DNA from: an uncultured Clostridia bacterium
GTDB lineage: Bacteria > Bacillota > Clostridia > Oscillospirales > Butyricicoccaceae
Reading direction: 5' to 3'
DNA length: 54,678 nt
Assembly (NCBI GenBank): GCA_945947915.1
Contig: CAMEZQ010000009.1
Span: forward strand, 1 to 54,678
Shown one piece after another: positions 27,265-36,506 of this stretch (position 1 is the first letter of the stretch; every line of letters begins with the position of its first letter). A program made the translations under genes and the position numbers. The notes below the pieces were generated by a model. That model was not told the DNA's origin. It did no database searches and saw only the letters and a list, made by a program, of their open reading frames with translations.

Positions 27265-28809
27265 TCAATAGGCCAGGCTCACGCCGTAGTCTTTGGCAGT
27301 CATGCTGTATTTGCCTGCCAGACTGTCGTAATATTCGCTGTACTTTTCGCTCTCGACGGCCTGACGTGCGCTGACCTGCCATTCAGGATCGCCGTCTGCA
27401 ACGAAATAGATCAGATGATAGCCGTAGGTGGTCTTGACGATCTCCACATCGCCGGGCTTGCGCGCGCTGTCAAAGACCCAGTCGTTGAACTCGGTGACCA
27501 TATCGCCTTCGGCAAAGTCTTCGATGAGGCCGCCTGTCGTGACCGAACCGGAATCCTGGCTGTACTGGATGGCCAGGCGGGCAAAAGCCTCTTCGGTCTG
27601 TTCGCCGCTTTCATATTCGGCCAGGATGGCTTCGATCTTTTCCTTGGCTGCGGCCAGCTGGCTCTCGGCTTCGGCGATCTCTTCCTCAGAGGCGTCTTCG
27701 GCGGCTTCGGAAGCGCGGATCAGGATGTGGCGGGCGCTGGCGGTGGGCACGTTGGGCAGGTAGCGGTCGACGAAATAAACGACGGCGATGGAGGAGCCGG
27801 TGTCGATGGTGGTCATATCGCCCTTCTCACGGCCCTCTTCGGCGCACCACTGGAGGGTGGCCGAGCTGGATGCGTTGGACAGGGCGCCGCCCTTGGTCAG
27901 CGTGGCATCGGCGTCTTCATATTTTTCCTTGCTGTCTTCGTCGGCGTATTCCAGAGCCAGGTCGGCAAAGCGATTTTCATTGGTCACTCTGGAAACGAAC
28001 GTATCGGCCAGTGCCTGCGCTTCGGCGATGTTGGCCTCGGTCATGGCGTCGGCTTCTTCCTGGCTGGCGGGCGCGCCTTCGGCCAGCTCTTCACCCTCGG
28101 CCGGTTCGGTATAAGTAACGGTTTCGTAGGGGAAGGAGAAGTATCTGTAGTCGACCTCGTCGTAGTCGGCGGGATTTTCTTCGTAACGGGCCTGGGCATC
28201 GGCGTTGGTCACACCGAGATTTTCGATGCAGTCGTTATAATAATTGGTTGCCGTGGCGCGGATGCGGGCGACGTGTTCCAGATCTTCCATATGGACGGCA
28301 GAGCCGTAAACGGCCTTGATATATTCGTCCAGTTCCATTTCGTAGGCTTCGGCGGTGGCGCGGTAGGCGGCCAGCTCGCCCTGGTAGACGGGATCATCGT
28401 CGTCGGCCAGCGTATAGCCGTTTTCCAGCGCTTCCAGATAGAGCGTGTAGATCTCCTCGATGCCGGCCTGTGCGGCGCTGTGGAGATAATCGCCCCATGT
28501 GCCGTCGCCGTAGGGCTGGGTCTCCAGGGGCTGGCTCAGGTCAACGCCGTAATAGAGCTGCAGCGTTGTGCCGTACTGGCTGATAAAGTTCATCTCGTTG
28601 GTCTTGTAGTAAATTTTGTATTCCAGTGCGCTGATCTTTTCACCGCCGAACTCCAGCGCCGTCAGCTTGTCCATCAGGAACCGGGTCCTGGACAGCAGGC
28701 CAAAAGCGCCGACGCCGACAAAAGCGACGACCAGAAGACCGATCAGGATGTTGCGTACGATTATGCCCGCAGGCTTTTTGGCAGCGGGCGCAGATTTCTC
28801 TTTTGCCAT
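27265..28809 (-). CDS. Membrane-anchored parvulin-type peptidyl-prolyl isomerase
   Basis: An extracytoplasmic foldase, comparable to PrsA/SurA, that isomerises X-Pro bonds in exported proteins. The 514-residue protein has a basic cytoplasmic N-terminus, one membrane helix (about 18-40, LIGLLVVAFVGVGAFGLL), a SurA-like N-terminal region (about 45-200), a long very acidic Glu/Ala-rich middle, and a C-terminal rotamase domain (ASARHILIRA near 365 to TTYGYHLIYFV near 480) with the expected GGLIEDF segment. There is no lipobox Cys, so it is anchored by the helix rather than by lipid. ATG 28809 follows AGAGG. It has its own promoter. Confidence 0.9.
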   Translation of the reverse strand: MAKEKSAPAAKKPAGIIVRNILIGLLVVAFVGVGAFGLLSRTRFLMDKLTALEFGGEKISALEYKIYYKTNEMNFISQYGTTLQLYYGVDLSQPLETQPYGDGTWGDYLHSAAQAGIEEIYTLYLEALENGYTLADDDDPVYQGELAAYRATAEAYEMELDEYIKAVYGSAVHMEDLEHVARIRATATNYYNDCIENLGVTNADAQARYEENPADYDEVDYRYFSFPYETVTYTEPAEGEELAEGAPASQEEADAMTEANIAEAQALADTFVSRVTNENRFADLALEYADEDSKEKYEDADATLTKGGALSNASSSATLQWCAEEGREKGDMTTIDTGSSIAVVYFVDRYLPNVPTASARHILIRASEAAEDASEEEIAEAESQLAAAKEKIEAILAEYESGEQTEEAFARLAIQYSQDSGSVTTGGLIEDFAEGDMVTEFNDWVFDSARKPGDVEIVKTTYGYHLIYFVADGDPEWQVSARQAVESEKYSEYYDSLAGKYSMTAKDYGVSLAY

Positions 28810-28887
28810 AATCAAACCTCTTACTAAAAAAATTTTACATCAAGTATTTTACAACAAATGCTTGACAGCCGTGTTACGAACATGTAA

Positions 28888-28916
28888 ATTATCAAATATG
28901 TAAACAAAAAAGTCAA
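28888..28916 (-). promoter_or_regulatory. Foldase gene promoter
   Basis: Minus strand TTGACT (28911-28916), 17 bases, GATAAT (28888-28893), 79 bases before the start codon. Confidence 0.75.
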
Positions 28917-28962
28917 TCTTTTTTTGCGTATAATTTTTCCCGGTATTTTTTGCGTAAACCCC

Positions 28963-28991
28963 TTGCAATTTGCCGGGAAAGATGATATTAT
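28963..28991 (+). promoter_or_regulatory. rpmE promoter
   Basis: TTGCAA (28963-28968), 17 bases, TATTAT (28986-28991), 44 bases before rpmE. Confidence 0.82.
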
Positions 28992-29034
28992 ACTTCTTGT
29001 ATGTTATTTGCTGAAGATGTGAGGTGAGATAGAG

Positions 29035-29235
29035 ATGAAAGAGGGAATCCATCCCAAGTACAAGAGGACAACAGTTACCTGCGCTTGCGGCAACACTTTT
29101 GAGACAGGCTCCACCAAGGAGAATCTGCGTGTTGAAATCTGCTCGAACTGCCATCCCTTCTTTACAGGCAAGCAGAAGCTGGTCGACACCGGCGGACGCG
29201 TTGAGCGCTTCAAGAAGAGATTCAATATGGAATAA
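29035..29235 (+). CDS. rpmE: Large ribosomal subunit protein bL31
   Basis: bL31 bridges the central protuberance of the 50S subunit to the 30S head. The 66-residue protein starts MKEGIHPKY and carries the zinc-binding Cys of the C+ (zinc) form (C16, C18, C36, C39), so it is the zinc-replete paralogue rather than the zinc-free one. ATG follows GAGGTGAG. It is monocistronic with its own promoter and a strong terminator; no Zur box was recognised. Confidence 0.97.
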   Translation: MKEGIHPKYKRTTVTCACGNTFETGSTKENLRVEICSNCHPFFTGKQKLVDTGGRVERFKKRFNME

Positions 29236-29260
29236 TCTTCCGGCGTTTTTTGAAATCAGG

Positions 29261-29299
29261 AAACAGGCCATTTGCCCTTGGGCAAATGGCCTGTTTTTT
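29261..29299 (+). terminator. Terminator after rpmE
   Basis: AACAGGCCATTTGCCC and GGGCAAATGGCCTGTT form a 16-base perfect stem followed by TTTTTT. Confidence 0.95.
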
Positions 29300-29312
29300 G
29301 CACCGTTCACGG

Positions 29313-30566
29313 CTAAAAAGGGCAGAAGGTGCGCGGACGGCCGCTGTCCGGCTCATAGCGTGCCAGATGGGAAAAATCAGGGCTGCGCAGGGCCGAGGCC
29401 GGGCAGAGGGCTTTGCCGCCGTAACGGCTGCGGATGCGGTCGCCGGCGGCATCAATGGCGATCTTTTTCTGCATCGACCGGTCGTCGAACAGGGAGAGGG
29501 AAACGCCGTCCACTGGACAGAGATCGGAAAAACCGATGCCCATGGCCCGCACGGGCCCGCCGGTGTAGGTCTGGAAAAACAGCGTGCGCAGCGCCTGGTA
29601 CAGCTCACCGGTCACGTCGCTGGGGCGGGGCAGCTTTTTCTGGTGACCAGTCACCTGCAGCGCGGGATCCTTCAGATAGAGAGACACGACGCTGCAGCAG
29701 GCGCCGCCCCGGCGCATGCGGTAGGAAAGCGCTGTGCTGAGGCGGGAAAGCACCGGCAGAAGCTGGTCCTCGGTGCGGAGATCCCGGGGCAGAGTCACCG
29801 ACTGGGAATAGCTTTTCAGAGGGATCGTTTCCGAGGGGACGACGGGGTCGCGGTCAAGGCCGTTGGCGTACTGCCAGAGGGTAAAGCCGTTTTTGCCCAG
29901 ATGCCGGCAGAGCATATCGGCGTCGGCCTGGGCCAGGTCGCCGATGGTGTGGATATTGAGGGCGTGCAGCCGCCGTTCGGTGGCACGGCCCACCATAAAC
30001 AGCTCACGGACGGGCAGGGGCCACAGCTTCTGCGGCAGCTCTTCCGGCCAGAGGGTCGTCACGGCGTCGGGCTTTTTGAGTTCGCCGGCCATTTTGGCCA
30101 GCACTTTCGTGTGTGCGATGCCGATGCTCACCGTAAAGCCCAGCTCGTCCCGGATGCGCCTGCGCAGCCGGTCGGCCGCGGCCGGCGCCGGGCCGAAGGC
30201 CTTTTCCATGCCCGTATAATCAATAAAACACTCGTCCACCGAATACTGCTGGCAAAGGGGCGAAAAATCCCGGACCATATCCATAAAGGCATTGGACATT
30301 CTGGTGTAGAGGGCGTAGTCGCCGGGGATGATGATGAGCTCCGGACATTTTTTCCGGGCCTGCCAGAGGGGCTCGCCGGTCTGAACGCCCAGGCGCTTGG
30401 CGGGGATCGACTTGGCCAGGATGATGCCCTTTCTGGCGGCTTCGTCGCCGCCGACGGCGGAAGGAACGGTGCGGAGGTCGATTTCGGCGCCCTCCTTCAG
30501 CATCTGTACAGCCGACCAGGAGAGAAACGCCGAATTGACGTCGGCATGAAGAATGATACGGTTCAT
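29313..30566 (-). CDS. dinB: Y-family DNA polymerase (DinB/Pol IV-like), SOS-regulated
   Basis: A translesion polymerase that copies past damaged bases. The 417-residue protein has the N-terminal catalytic Asp in LHADVNSAFLSW, the YSVDECFID palm motif with the second catalytic Asp/Glu, a helix-hairpin-helix thumb region and the little-finger domain. The ADVNSAF start and length resemble the UmuC/DinB-like enzymes of Clostridia. A canonical beta-clamp motif was not identified at the end, and the last 40 residues are unusual. The start ATG follows TTGGAG. Its promoter contains a near-perfect LexA box, so it should be induced with recA. Confidence 0.93.
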   Translation of the reverse strand: MNRIILHADVNSAFLSWSAVQMLKEGAEIDLRTVPSAVGGDEAARKGIILAKSIPAKRLGVQTGEPLWQARKKCPELIIIPGDYALYTRMSNAFMDMVRDFSPLCQQYSVDECFIDYTGMEKAFGPAPAAADRLRRRIRDELGFTVSIGIAHTKVLAKMAGELKKPDAVTTLWPEELPQKLWPLPVRELFMVGRATERRLHALNIHTIGDLAQADADMLCRHLGKNGFTLWQYANGLDRDPVVPSETIPLKSYSQSVTLPRDLRTEDQLLPVLSRLSTALSYRMRRGGACCSVVSLYLKDPALQVTGHQKKLPRPSDVTGELYQALRTLFFQTYTGGPVRAMGIGFSDLCPVDGVSLSLFDDRSMQKKIAIDAAGDRIRSRYGGKALCPASALRSPDFSHLARYEPDSGRPRTFCPF

Positions 30567-30598
30567 GGAAACATCTCCAAATATTTGTTCTGTTTTTA

Positions 30599-30627
30599 AT
30601 TATATCAGAACAGATGTTCGCAGTAAA
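30599..30627 (-). promoter_or_regulatory. dinB promoter with LexA operator between -35 and -10
   Basis: Minus strand TTTACT (30622-30627), 17 bases, TATAAT (30599-30604). CGAACATCTGTTCT (plus-strand complement 30607-30620) matches the LexA consensus CGAACRNRYGTTYC at all but two positions and fills the spacer. Confidence 0.88.
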
Positions 30628-30663
30628 GAGGGGAAGTTTACCGGATGGGATTTTGGTTTTGCC

Positions 30664-30692
30664 TTGATAAAATTGACATGGTGCCGTATAAT
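30664..30692 (+). promoter_or_regulatory. hflX promoter
   Basis: TTGATA (30664-30669), 17 bases and a perfect TATAAT (30687-30692) precede hflX. Confidence 0.82.
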
Positions 30693-30762
30693 ATAGAAAA
30701 TAGGTAAATTTGCGCATAAGCTATCAATGAAAAGATGCCTCGTAGGCGTCGGAATGGATGTT

Positions 30763-32103
30763 ATGAATCAGAATCAATACGAGAATCAACAGAATCAGGA
30801 AACCGCCGACACGCAGAAGGCTGAACGCACCGTGCTGATCGGGCTGAGCTGCGAAGGCCTGCGCGATTTTGAAGGCTCGGACGCCGACACCATGGCCGAG
30901 CTGGAGGAGCTGGTGCGTACAGCCGGCGGGGAGACCGTGCTTTCGTTCATGCAGAACCGTGCCGCCCCCGACCCCAGGACTTTTATTGGAGAAGGCAAAG
31001 CCGAAGAGATCGCCCAGGCCATTCGTGACAACGAGATCGAGCTGGCCGTTTTTGACAACGAGATCTCGCCGTCCCAGACCCGGGCGCTGGAAAACGCGCT
31101 GGGCTGCCGCGTCATCGACCGCAACGCGCTGATCCTGGATATATTCGCCGACCGGGCCAAGACGGCCGAGGGCAAGCTGCAGGTGGAACTGGCCCAGTAC
31201 CAGTATATCCTGCCCCGCCTTTCGGGCATGTGGGGCCATCTGGTGCGGCAGAACGCCAGCGGCGGCAAGAGCCCCATCGGCACCCGCGGCCCCGGCGAGA
31301 CCCAGCTGGAGACCGACCGCCGCCATATCCGCCGCAAGATCCAGAAGCTGGAGAAGGAGATCGACGAGGTCAAGCGCATCCGCGCCACCCAGCGCAAAAA
31401 GCGGGTGGACAACGAGATGAAGCTGGTTTGTATCGTCGGCTATACCAATGCCGGAAAATCCACGCTGCTCAACAGCCTGACCGGCGCCGGGATCCAGGCC
31501 AGAGACCGGCTGTTCGACACCCTGGACCCCACCACCCGGGCCATGGAGCTGCCCGACGGCCGCCGGGTGCTGATCTCCGACACCGTCGGGTTTATCCGCA
31601 ATCTGCCCCATCATCTGGTGGACGCCTTCCGCGCCACGCTGGAGGAACTGACCTATGCCGATATCCTCATTCATGTCATCGACGCTTCCGACGAGCAGTG
31701 GGAGCTGCAGGCTGAGGTGGTGGAAAAGCTGATCGGCGAGCTGGGCGCGTCGGAAACGCCGCGCATCACGGTGTTCAACAAGGTCGACAAGCTGCCGGAA
31801 GTCATGCTGCCCCGCCAGAGCGGCGCCGTCTATTGTTCGGCCCTGAAGGGCATGGGTCTGGACGCGCTGCAGGCGCGGATCACCGAGATCCTGGGCGAAG
31901 GAACGAAAAAAGTCACCTTCGTTCTGCCCTATGCCGATGGGCACGTTCTGCAGACGCTTTATCGGGACGCCAACGTCCTGCGGGCCGATTATATCGCCGA
32001 AGGCATCGAAATCGAGGCGGTGTGCGACGCCAAGGCGCTGGGGCGCATCCGTGATTATCTGCCCGAATCGGAGTGGAGGAAGAAAGAGCCATGGGAGGAA
32101 TAA
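30763..32103 (+). CDS. hflX: Ribosome-associated GTPase HflX
   Basis: HflX binds 50S and stalled 70S ribosomes and splits or rescues them under stress. The 446-residue product has the HflX N-terminal domain (FIGEGKAEEIA, FDNEISPSQTRALE), the linker RGPGETQLETDRR, the G1 loop GYTNAGKS (226-233), the DTVGFI G3 and FNKVDKL G4 motifs, and a C-terminal domain. The start is uncertain: ATG 30763 is used here, but ATG 30754 and ATG 30727 are in frame and no strong Shine-Dalgarno decides among them; the region before ERTVLIGL is Gln/Asn-rich and not conserved. It overlaps yigZ by 13 bases. Confidence 0.93.
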   Translation: MNQNQYENQQNQETADTQKAERTVLIGLSCEGLRDFEGSDADTMAELEELVRTAGGETVLSFMQNRAAPDPRTFIGEGKAEEIAQAIRDNEIELAVFDNEISPSQTRALENALGCRVIDRNALILDIFADRAKTAEGKLQVELAQYQYILPRLSGMWGHLVRQNASGGKSPIGTRGPGETQLETDRRHIRRKIQKLEKEIDEVKRIRATQRKKRVDNEMKLVCIVGYTNAGKSTLLNSLTGAGIQARDRLFDTLDPTTRAMELPDGRRVLISDTVGFIRNLPHHLVDAFRATLEELTYADILIHVIDASDEQWELQAEVVEKLIGELGASETPRITVFNKVDKLPEVMLPRQSGAVYCSALKGMGLDALQARITEILGEGTKKVTFVLPYADGHVLQTLYRDANVLRADYIAEGIEIEAVCDAKALGRIRDYLPESEWRKKEPWEE

Positions 32104-32738
32104 AGCCCTACAAAGTTCCGGCCGGTGAAGGGGAAGACGTCCTGATCGAAAAGAAATCGAGATTTATCGGCCACGTTTATCCGGTGGAAACGGTGGAACA
32201 GATCCAGGAGATCCTGGCTGCCCAGCGCAAGAAATACTGGGATGCCAGCCATGTGGTCTACGCCTATATTTTGAAAGACGGCGCCATGCGCTTTTCCGAC
32301 GACGGCGAGCCGCAGGGCACGTCGGGCATGCCGACGCTGGACGTTTTCCGCAAGGAGGAGGTCTGCAACGTCCTGTGCACCGTCGTGCGGTACTTCGGCG
32401 GCACCCTGCTGGGAGCCGGCGGCCTGGTGCGGGCCTACGGCAAGACGGCCAAAATGGCGCTGGACGCGGCCGGCATCGCCGCCATGCAGCCCCATCTGGA
32501 GGTGCTGGTCGATTGCCCTTACAATCTGCTGGAGATCGTCCGCAAGCGTTTTTCCGCCTTTGAAGCGGCGGAGGAGAGCGCTGAATTCGGCGCTTCCGTT
32601 CTGCTGACCCTGTATATGCCCACCGGACGCTTTGCGGATTTCCGCGCCGAGATCATCGATCTGACCAGCGGCGTTGTTGAACCGCTGGCCGGTGAGGAAA
32701 AAATGTTTGCCCGCCGGATCGAAGAGGCGCGGGCCTGA
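32091..32738 (+). CDS. yigZ: YigZ/IMPACT family protein
   Basis: YigZ (YvyE) proteins have an N-terminal ribosomal-S5-like fold and a C-terminal EF-G domain V-like fold; eukaryotic IMPACT relatives act in translational control, but the bacterial role is unclear. The 215-residue product shows the family signatures KKSRFIGHVYP, DASHVVYAYIL, FSDDGEPQGTSGMP and VVRYFGGTLLGAGGLVRAYG. ATG 32091 lies inside the end of hflX after GGAGGAAG, suggesting coupling with another translation-linked gene. Confidence 0.94.
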   Translation: MGGIKPYKVPAGEGEDVLIEKKSRFIGHVYPVETVEQIQEILAAQRKKYWDASHVVYAYILKDGAMRFSDDGEPQGTSGMPTLDVFRKEEVCNVLCTVVRYFGGTLLGAGGLVRAYGKTAKMALDAAGIAAMQPHLEVLVDCPYNLLEIVRKRFSAFEAAEESAEFGASVLLTLYMPTGRFADFRAEIIDLTSGVVEPLAGEEKMFARRIEEARA

Positions 32739-32847
32739 GGCGGATCTGGCGAAAAAAGTAAATAACTTAAAAATTTTCGATGAACCAGGGAGCCAAACGG
32801 CTTTTTTGTGCGTATTATTTATTGTAGAGGTTTTCGGGGGTGAGAGT

Positions 32848-34593
32848 ATGGCGCTGCCGCAAAGCTTTTTGGACGAGCTGATCTACCGGTGCGATATCGT
32901 GGAAGTCATTTCAAAATACGTCACGCTCAAGCGAAGCGGCTCGGGCTATGTGGGGCTGTGCCCCTTTCACAACGAGAAGACCCCCTCCTTTTCCGTATCG
33001 GGCGACAAGCAGTTCTTTCACTGCTTCGGCTGCGGTGAGGGCGGCAATGTCATCACGTTCATCATGAAAGAAGAAAATCTGCCTTTCCCGGAAGCCGTCA
33101 AGCTGTTGGCCGATATGTATGGCATGACGGTGCCGGAGGATGACGGCGGCAGCGATCAGGCACGGCGGCTGCGGGAACGGCTGTATGCCCTCAACAAAGA
33201 TGCCGCACGCTTTTACCACAGCTGTCTGATGGAGCCGGAGGGCCGGCGGGCGCTGGAATATCTGCAGGGGCGGGGGCTGAGCCGCAGGACCATCGTTTCC
33301 TTCGGTCTGGGCTATGCGCCGGCCGACTGGGACCGGCTGAGCCGCGCCATGCTCGATAAGGGCTATACGAAATACGAGATCGAATCGGCCTGGCTGGCCC
33401 GGAAGAATAAATCGGGCGGCATTTACGATGCTTTTCGGGACCGCGTCATGTTTCCCATCATCGATATCCGCGGCAATGTGATCGCTTTCGGCGGCCGCGT
33501 GATGGAAGGGGACGGACCGAAATATCTCAATTCGGGAGATACGCCGGTCTTCAGCAAGAGCCGCAATCTGTTCGCCATGAATCTGGCCAAAAAAAGCAAG
33601 GCCGGCCGGCTGATTCTGGCCGAGGGCTATATGGACGTCATCGCGTTGCATCAGGCCGGCTTTGATTACGCCGTCGCTTCTCTGGGCACGGCGCTGACGG
33701 CCGAGCAGACCCGTTTGATGAGCCGGTATGCCAAGGAAGCCATCATCTGCTACGATTCCGACGCCGCCGGGCAGAGGGCGGCGCAGAAGGCCATCGACCT
33801 GCTCAACCGGGCGGGAATGGAAGTCAAGGTCCTGCGCATTCCTGACGCCAAGGACCCCGATGAGTTTATCAAGAAAAACGGAAGTGAAGCGTTTGCTTTG
33901 CTACTGGACAAGCCGCAGAGCGACAGCGAATACCGGCTGGCCGTCATCCGGAGCAAATACGCCCTGGACCAGGACGCGCAGAAGATCGAGTATTCCAAAG
34001 AGGCGGCTGTGTATATATCGACTGTGCAGAGCCCGGTGGAGCGGGAGATCCTGACCCACCGCGTGGCCCAGGAGGCGGGCATCAGCGCGGCCGCCATGGA
34101 AGCCGAGGTCAAGCGGGCCTTTACGGCGGCTCTGCGCAGAGAGCGCAAAAAAGAAGAGAGCGAGGCGCTGCGCCCGGTTCGGGCCGTGCAGCCCCGGGAG
34201 ACCGGACTGCGCTACGACAATCCGCGCTCGGCCCTCTGCGAGGAAAAACTGCTGGCACTGCTGCTGGAGGATCCTGAGCTGCTGCGCAGGACGGGCGCGG
34301 TGCTGGCCCCGGAAATGTTTTCTTCGCCGTTTCTGGCGAAAATATATCAAAGAGCACTGGAACTGGAGCGCGGCGGGCATGAGATCGTGCCGGCTGCCGT
34401 GATGGCGGGGCTGGAAGAAGCCGAAGCCCGCCATCTGACCGGCATTTTATCCGCAAAGGTGGCATCCGCAGATGCAGAAAAAGAAGCGGCGGATTATATC
34501 GCGGTCATCCGGGAAGAACATGCGAAAAAACAGACTGAGGGCGATGATCGGCTGATGGACGCGCTCAGCCGCAAGCGAGAAAGAAAGGGATAA
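32848..34593 (+). CDS. dnaG: DNA primase
   Basis: DnaG makes RNA primers for the replisome. The 581-residue protein has the CHC2 zinc finger (C38, H41, C59, C62), the RNA-polymerase core with FGGRVM, the Toprim domain ([12 protein letters not shown], then [10 protein letters not shown]) and a C-terminal helicase-interaction region (about 440-581). I chose ATG 32848, preceded by GGGGGTGAG; the open frame extends 58 codons further back but only as a shadow of yigZ and the intergenic region. The rpoD start lies five bases after its stop, the classic macromolecular-synthesis pair. Confidence 0.97.
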   Translation: MALPQSFLDELIYRCDIVEVISKYVTLKRSGSGYVGLCPFHNEKTPSFSVSGDKQFFHCFGCGEGGNVITFIMKEENLPFPEAVKLLADMYGMTVPEDDGGSDQARRLRERLYALNKDAARFYHSCLMEPEGRRALEYLQGRGLSRRTIVSFGLGYAPADWDRLSRAMLDKGYTKYEIESAWLARKNKSGGIYDAFRDRVMFPIIDIRGNVIAFGGRVMEGDGPKYLNSGDTPVFSKSRNLFAMNLAKKSKAGRLILAEGYMDVIALHQAGFDYAVASLGTALTAEQTRLMSRYAKEAIICYDSDAAGQRAAQKAIDLLNRAGMEVKVLRIPDAKDPDEFIKKNGSEAFALLLDKPQSDSEYRLAVIRSKYALDQDAQKIEYSKEAAVYISTVQSPVEREILTHRVAQEAGISAAAMEAEVKRAFTAALRRERKKEESEALRPVRAVQPRETGLRYDNPRSALCEEKLLALLLEDPELLRRTGAVLAPEMFSSPFLAKIYQRALELERGGHEIVPAAVMAGLEEAEARHLTGILSAKVASADAEKEAADYIAVIREEHAKKQTEGDDRLMDALSRKRERKG

Positions 34594-34597
34594 GATT

Positions 34598-35725
34598 ATG
34601 GCAGAAAACAATGAGACGAAGGTCGTGAATAAAGCCGAAATGGTGCAGGAGTTCGTTGAAAAGTGCCGCAAAAACGGCAAGGTCACCATGAAAGAGGTCA
34701 ACAAGATCATCGAAGAAATGGAGATGGACAACGAACAGCAGGACGCCATGTACGAGGCGCTGGAGAAGATGTCGGTCGACATCATCATCGAAGAGGACTT
34801 CATGCCGCCCGCCATCGAGAGCGACGACGATTTTGTCGATATTGAAGATATTCCCGACGAGGAGATCCCCGACGACAACACCCTGGCCGAGGGCCTGGCC
34901 ATTGACGATCCCGTCCGTATGTATCTCAAAGAGATCGGCAAGGTCAACCTGCTGACCAGCGAAGAGGAGACCGAGCTGGCCAAGCGGATGCTGGAGGGCG
35001 ACGAAGAGGCGAAAAAGCGCCTGGCCGAAGCCAATCTGCGTCTGGTGGTCAGCATCGCCAAAAAATACGTCGGCCGCGGCATGCTCTTCCTCGATCTGAT
35101 CCAGGAGGGCAATCTGGGCCTCATCAAGGCGGTGGAAAAATTCGACTATACCAAGGGCTATAAGTTCTCCACTTACGCCACATGGTGGATCCGTCAGGCC
35201 ATCACCCGCGCCATTGCCGACCAGGCCCGCACCATCCGCATCCCCGTTCACATGGTGGAGACCATCAACAAGGTCATCCGCGTTTCCCGCCAGCTGCTGC
35301 AGGAACTGGGCCACGATCCTTCGCCGGAGGAGATCGCCGAAGAGATGGAGATCCCCGTGCAGAAGGTCCGCGATATCCTCAAGATCGCCCAGGAGCCGGT
35401 TTCTCTGGAAACCCCCATCGGCGAGGAAGAAGACAGCCATCTGGGCGATTTCATTCCCGACGACGACGCGCTGGAGCCGGCCGAGGCCGCTTCCTTCACG
35501 CTGCTCAAGGAGCAGATGCTGGAGGTCCTCAAGACCCTGACGCCCCGGGAAGAAAAAGTGCTGCGCCTGCGTTTCGGCATCGAAGACGGCCGCGCCCGGA
35601 CGCTGGAAGAGGTCGGCAAGGAGTTCAACGTCACGCGTGAGCGCATCCGTCAGATCGAGGCCAAGGCACTGCGCAAGCTGCGTCATCCTTCCCGCTCCAA
35701 AAAGCTGAAGGATTTTCTGGATTGA
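34598..35725 (+). CDS. rpoD: RNA polymerase primary sigma factor SigA/RpoD
   Basis: Housekeeping sigma factor that recognises the TTGACA/TATAAT promoters found throughout this window. The 375-residue protein has region 1.1 (1-80), region 1.2 ([11 protein letters not shown]), region 2 ([29 protein letters not shown]), region 3 and the region 4 helix-turn-helix ([18 protein letters not shown]). Length matches SigA of Gram-positives. ATG follows AAAGGGA and lies five bases after dnaG, so primase and sigma are co-expressed. No separate promoter is visible. Confidence 0.98.
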   Translation: MAENNETKVVNKAEMVQEFVEKCRKNGKVTMKEVNKIIEEMEMDNEQQDAMYEALEKMSVDIIIEEDFMPPAIESDDDFVDIEDIPDEEIPDDNTLAEGLAIDDPVRMYLKEIGKVNLLTSEEETELAKRMLEGDEEAKKRLAEANLRLVVSIAKKYVGRGMLFLDLIQEGNLGLIKAVEKFDYTKGYKFSTYATWWIRQAITRAIADQARTIRIPVHMVETINKVIRVSRQLLQELGHDPSPEEIAEEMEIPVQKVRDILKIAQEPVSLETPIGEEEDSHLGDFIPDDDALEPAEAASFTLLKEQMLEVLKTLTPREEKVLRLRFGIEDGRARTLEEVGKEFNVTRERIRQIEAKALRKLRHPSRSKKLKDFLD

Positions 35726-35823
35726 TCGACAGTCTGCAAGGGAACGGAACATAACATAGGATCCAAGGCGTCCGGCAGGCGCCGGAGATCACGCTGCCAG
35801 GGGCAGGAAGAAAGAGGTGTATT

Positions 35824-36486
35824 ATGGCGGTAGGCATGTTTGATATGCTGGGGCCGATCACTGTAGGACCGTCGTCGTCCCATACGGCGGGCGCCGTGCG
35901 GATCGGTCTGGCCTGCAGAAGTATTCTCAAGGAAGACGTAAAGAAGGCAAAGATCACCTTTTACGGCTCTTTTGCCACTACGTATAAGGGACACGGCACC
36001 GATAAAGCCGTTGTGGGCGGGCTTTTGGGCTTCGGCACGTCCGATCTGCGCGTGCGCGACAGCCTCCGGCTGGCGCCGGAGATGGGGCTGGAGTTTTCCA
36101 TCCGTACCGACGATAATCCCCGGTATCATCCCAATACGGTCTATATCGAGGCTGAGTCAGAGCACAGCCAGCTGACCCTGCGGGCCAGCTCCATCGGCGG
36201 CGGCGCCATCCGGCTGACCGAGATCAACGGCTTTGAAGTATCGGTCAACTGCAGCGCCGACACGGTCATCGTTTTCGGCCGGGACGTCATCGGCGTCTTT
36301 TACAGCATTGCCGGCGTGATGAAAGAAGCCAATTATAATATTGCCACGATCTACCTCAACCGCGAGCATCGGGCCGGCGGCACGGTCATCATTCTCGAGA
36401 CCGATGTGCCGGTGGACAGCGGCACGCTGGAAAAGATCCAGGCGCTGGAAAATGTCATTGGCGTTGTCGCCATCGAAAAATTCTGA
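35824..36486 (+). CDS. sdaAB: L-serine ammonia-lyase, Fe-S-dependent, beta subunit
   Basis: Beta subunit of the oxygen-sensitive [4Fe-4S] L-serine dehydratase that deaminates serine to pyruvate and ammonia, used in amino-acid fermentation and pH balance. The 220-residue protein has the substrate-domain signature GPSSSHTAGAVRIG (15-28) and a C-terminal ACT domain (about 147-217) that usually senses serine. ATG 35824 follows AGAGGTG. It is 20 bases upstream of the alpha subunit, so the two form an operon. No promoter was identified in the 98-base gap after rpoD. Confidence 0.95.
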   Translation: MAVGMFDMLGPITVGPSSSHTAGAVRIGLACRSILKEDVKKAKITFYGSFATTYKGHGTDKAVVGGLLGFGTSDLRVRDSLRLAPEMGLEFSIRTDDNPRYHPNTVYIEAESEHSQLTLRASSIGGGAIRLTEINGFEVSVNCSADTVIVFGRDVIGVFYSIAGVMKEANYNIATIYLNREHRAGGTVIILETDVPVDSGTLEKIQALENVIGVVAIEKF

Positions 36487-36506
36487 GACGGGGAAGGTAG
36501 GCTGAA

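Noticed and set aside
30673-30692. TTGACA near TATAAT upstream of hflX as the promoter
   Set aside because: The spacer is only 8 bases; TTGATA nine bases earlier gives the correct 17.
32790-32810. AGCC/GGCT stem plus T run before dnaG as a terminator
   Set aside because: A four-base stem is too weak, and dnaG lies directly downstream.
35771-35786. TCCGGC/GCCGGA hairpin between rpoD and sdaAB
   Set aside because: Six base pairs with no T run on either side; could not be called a terminator or riboswitch.
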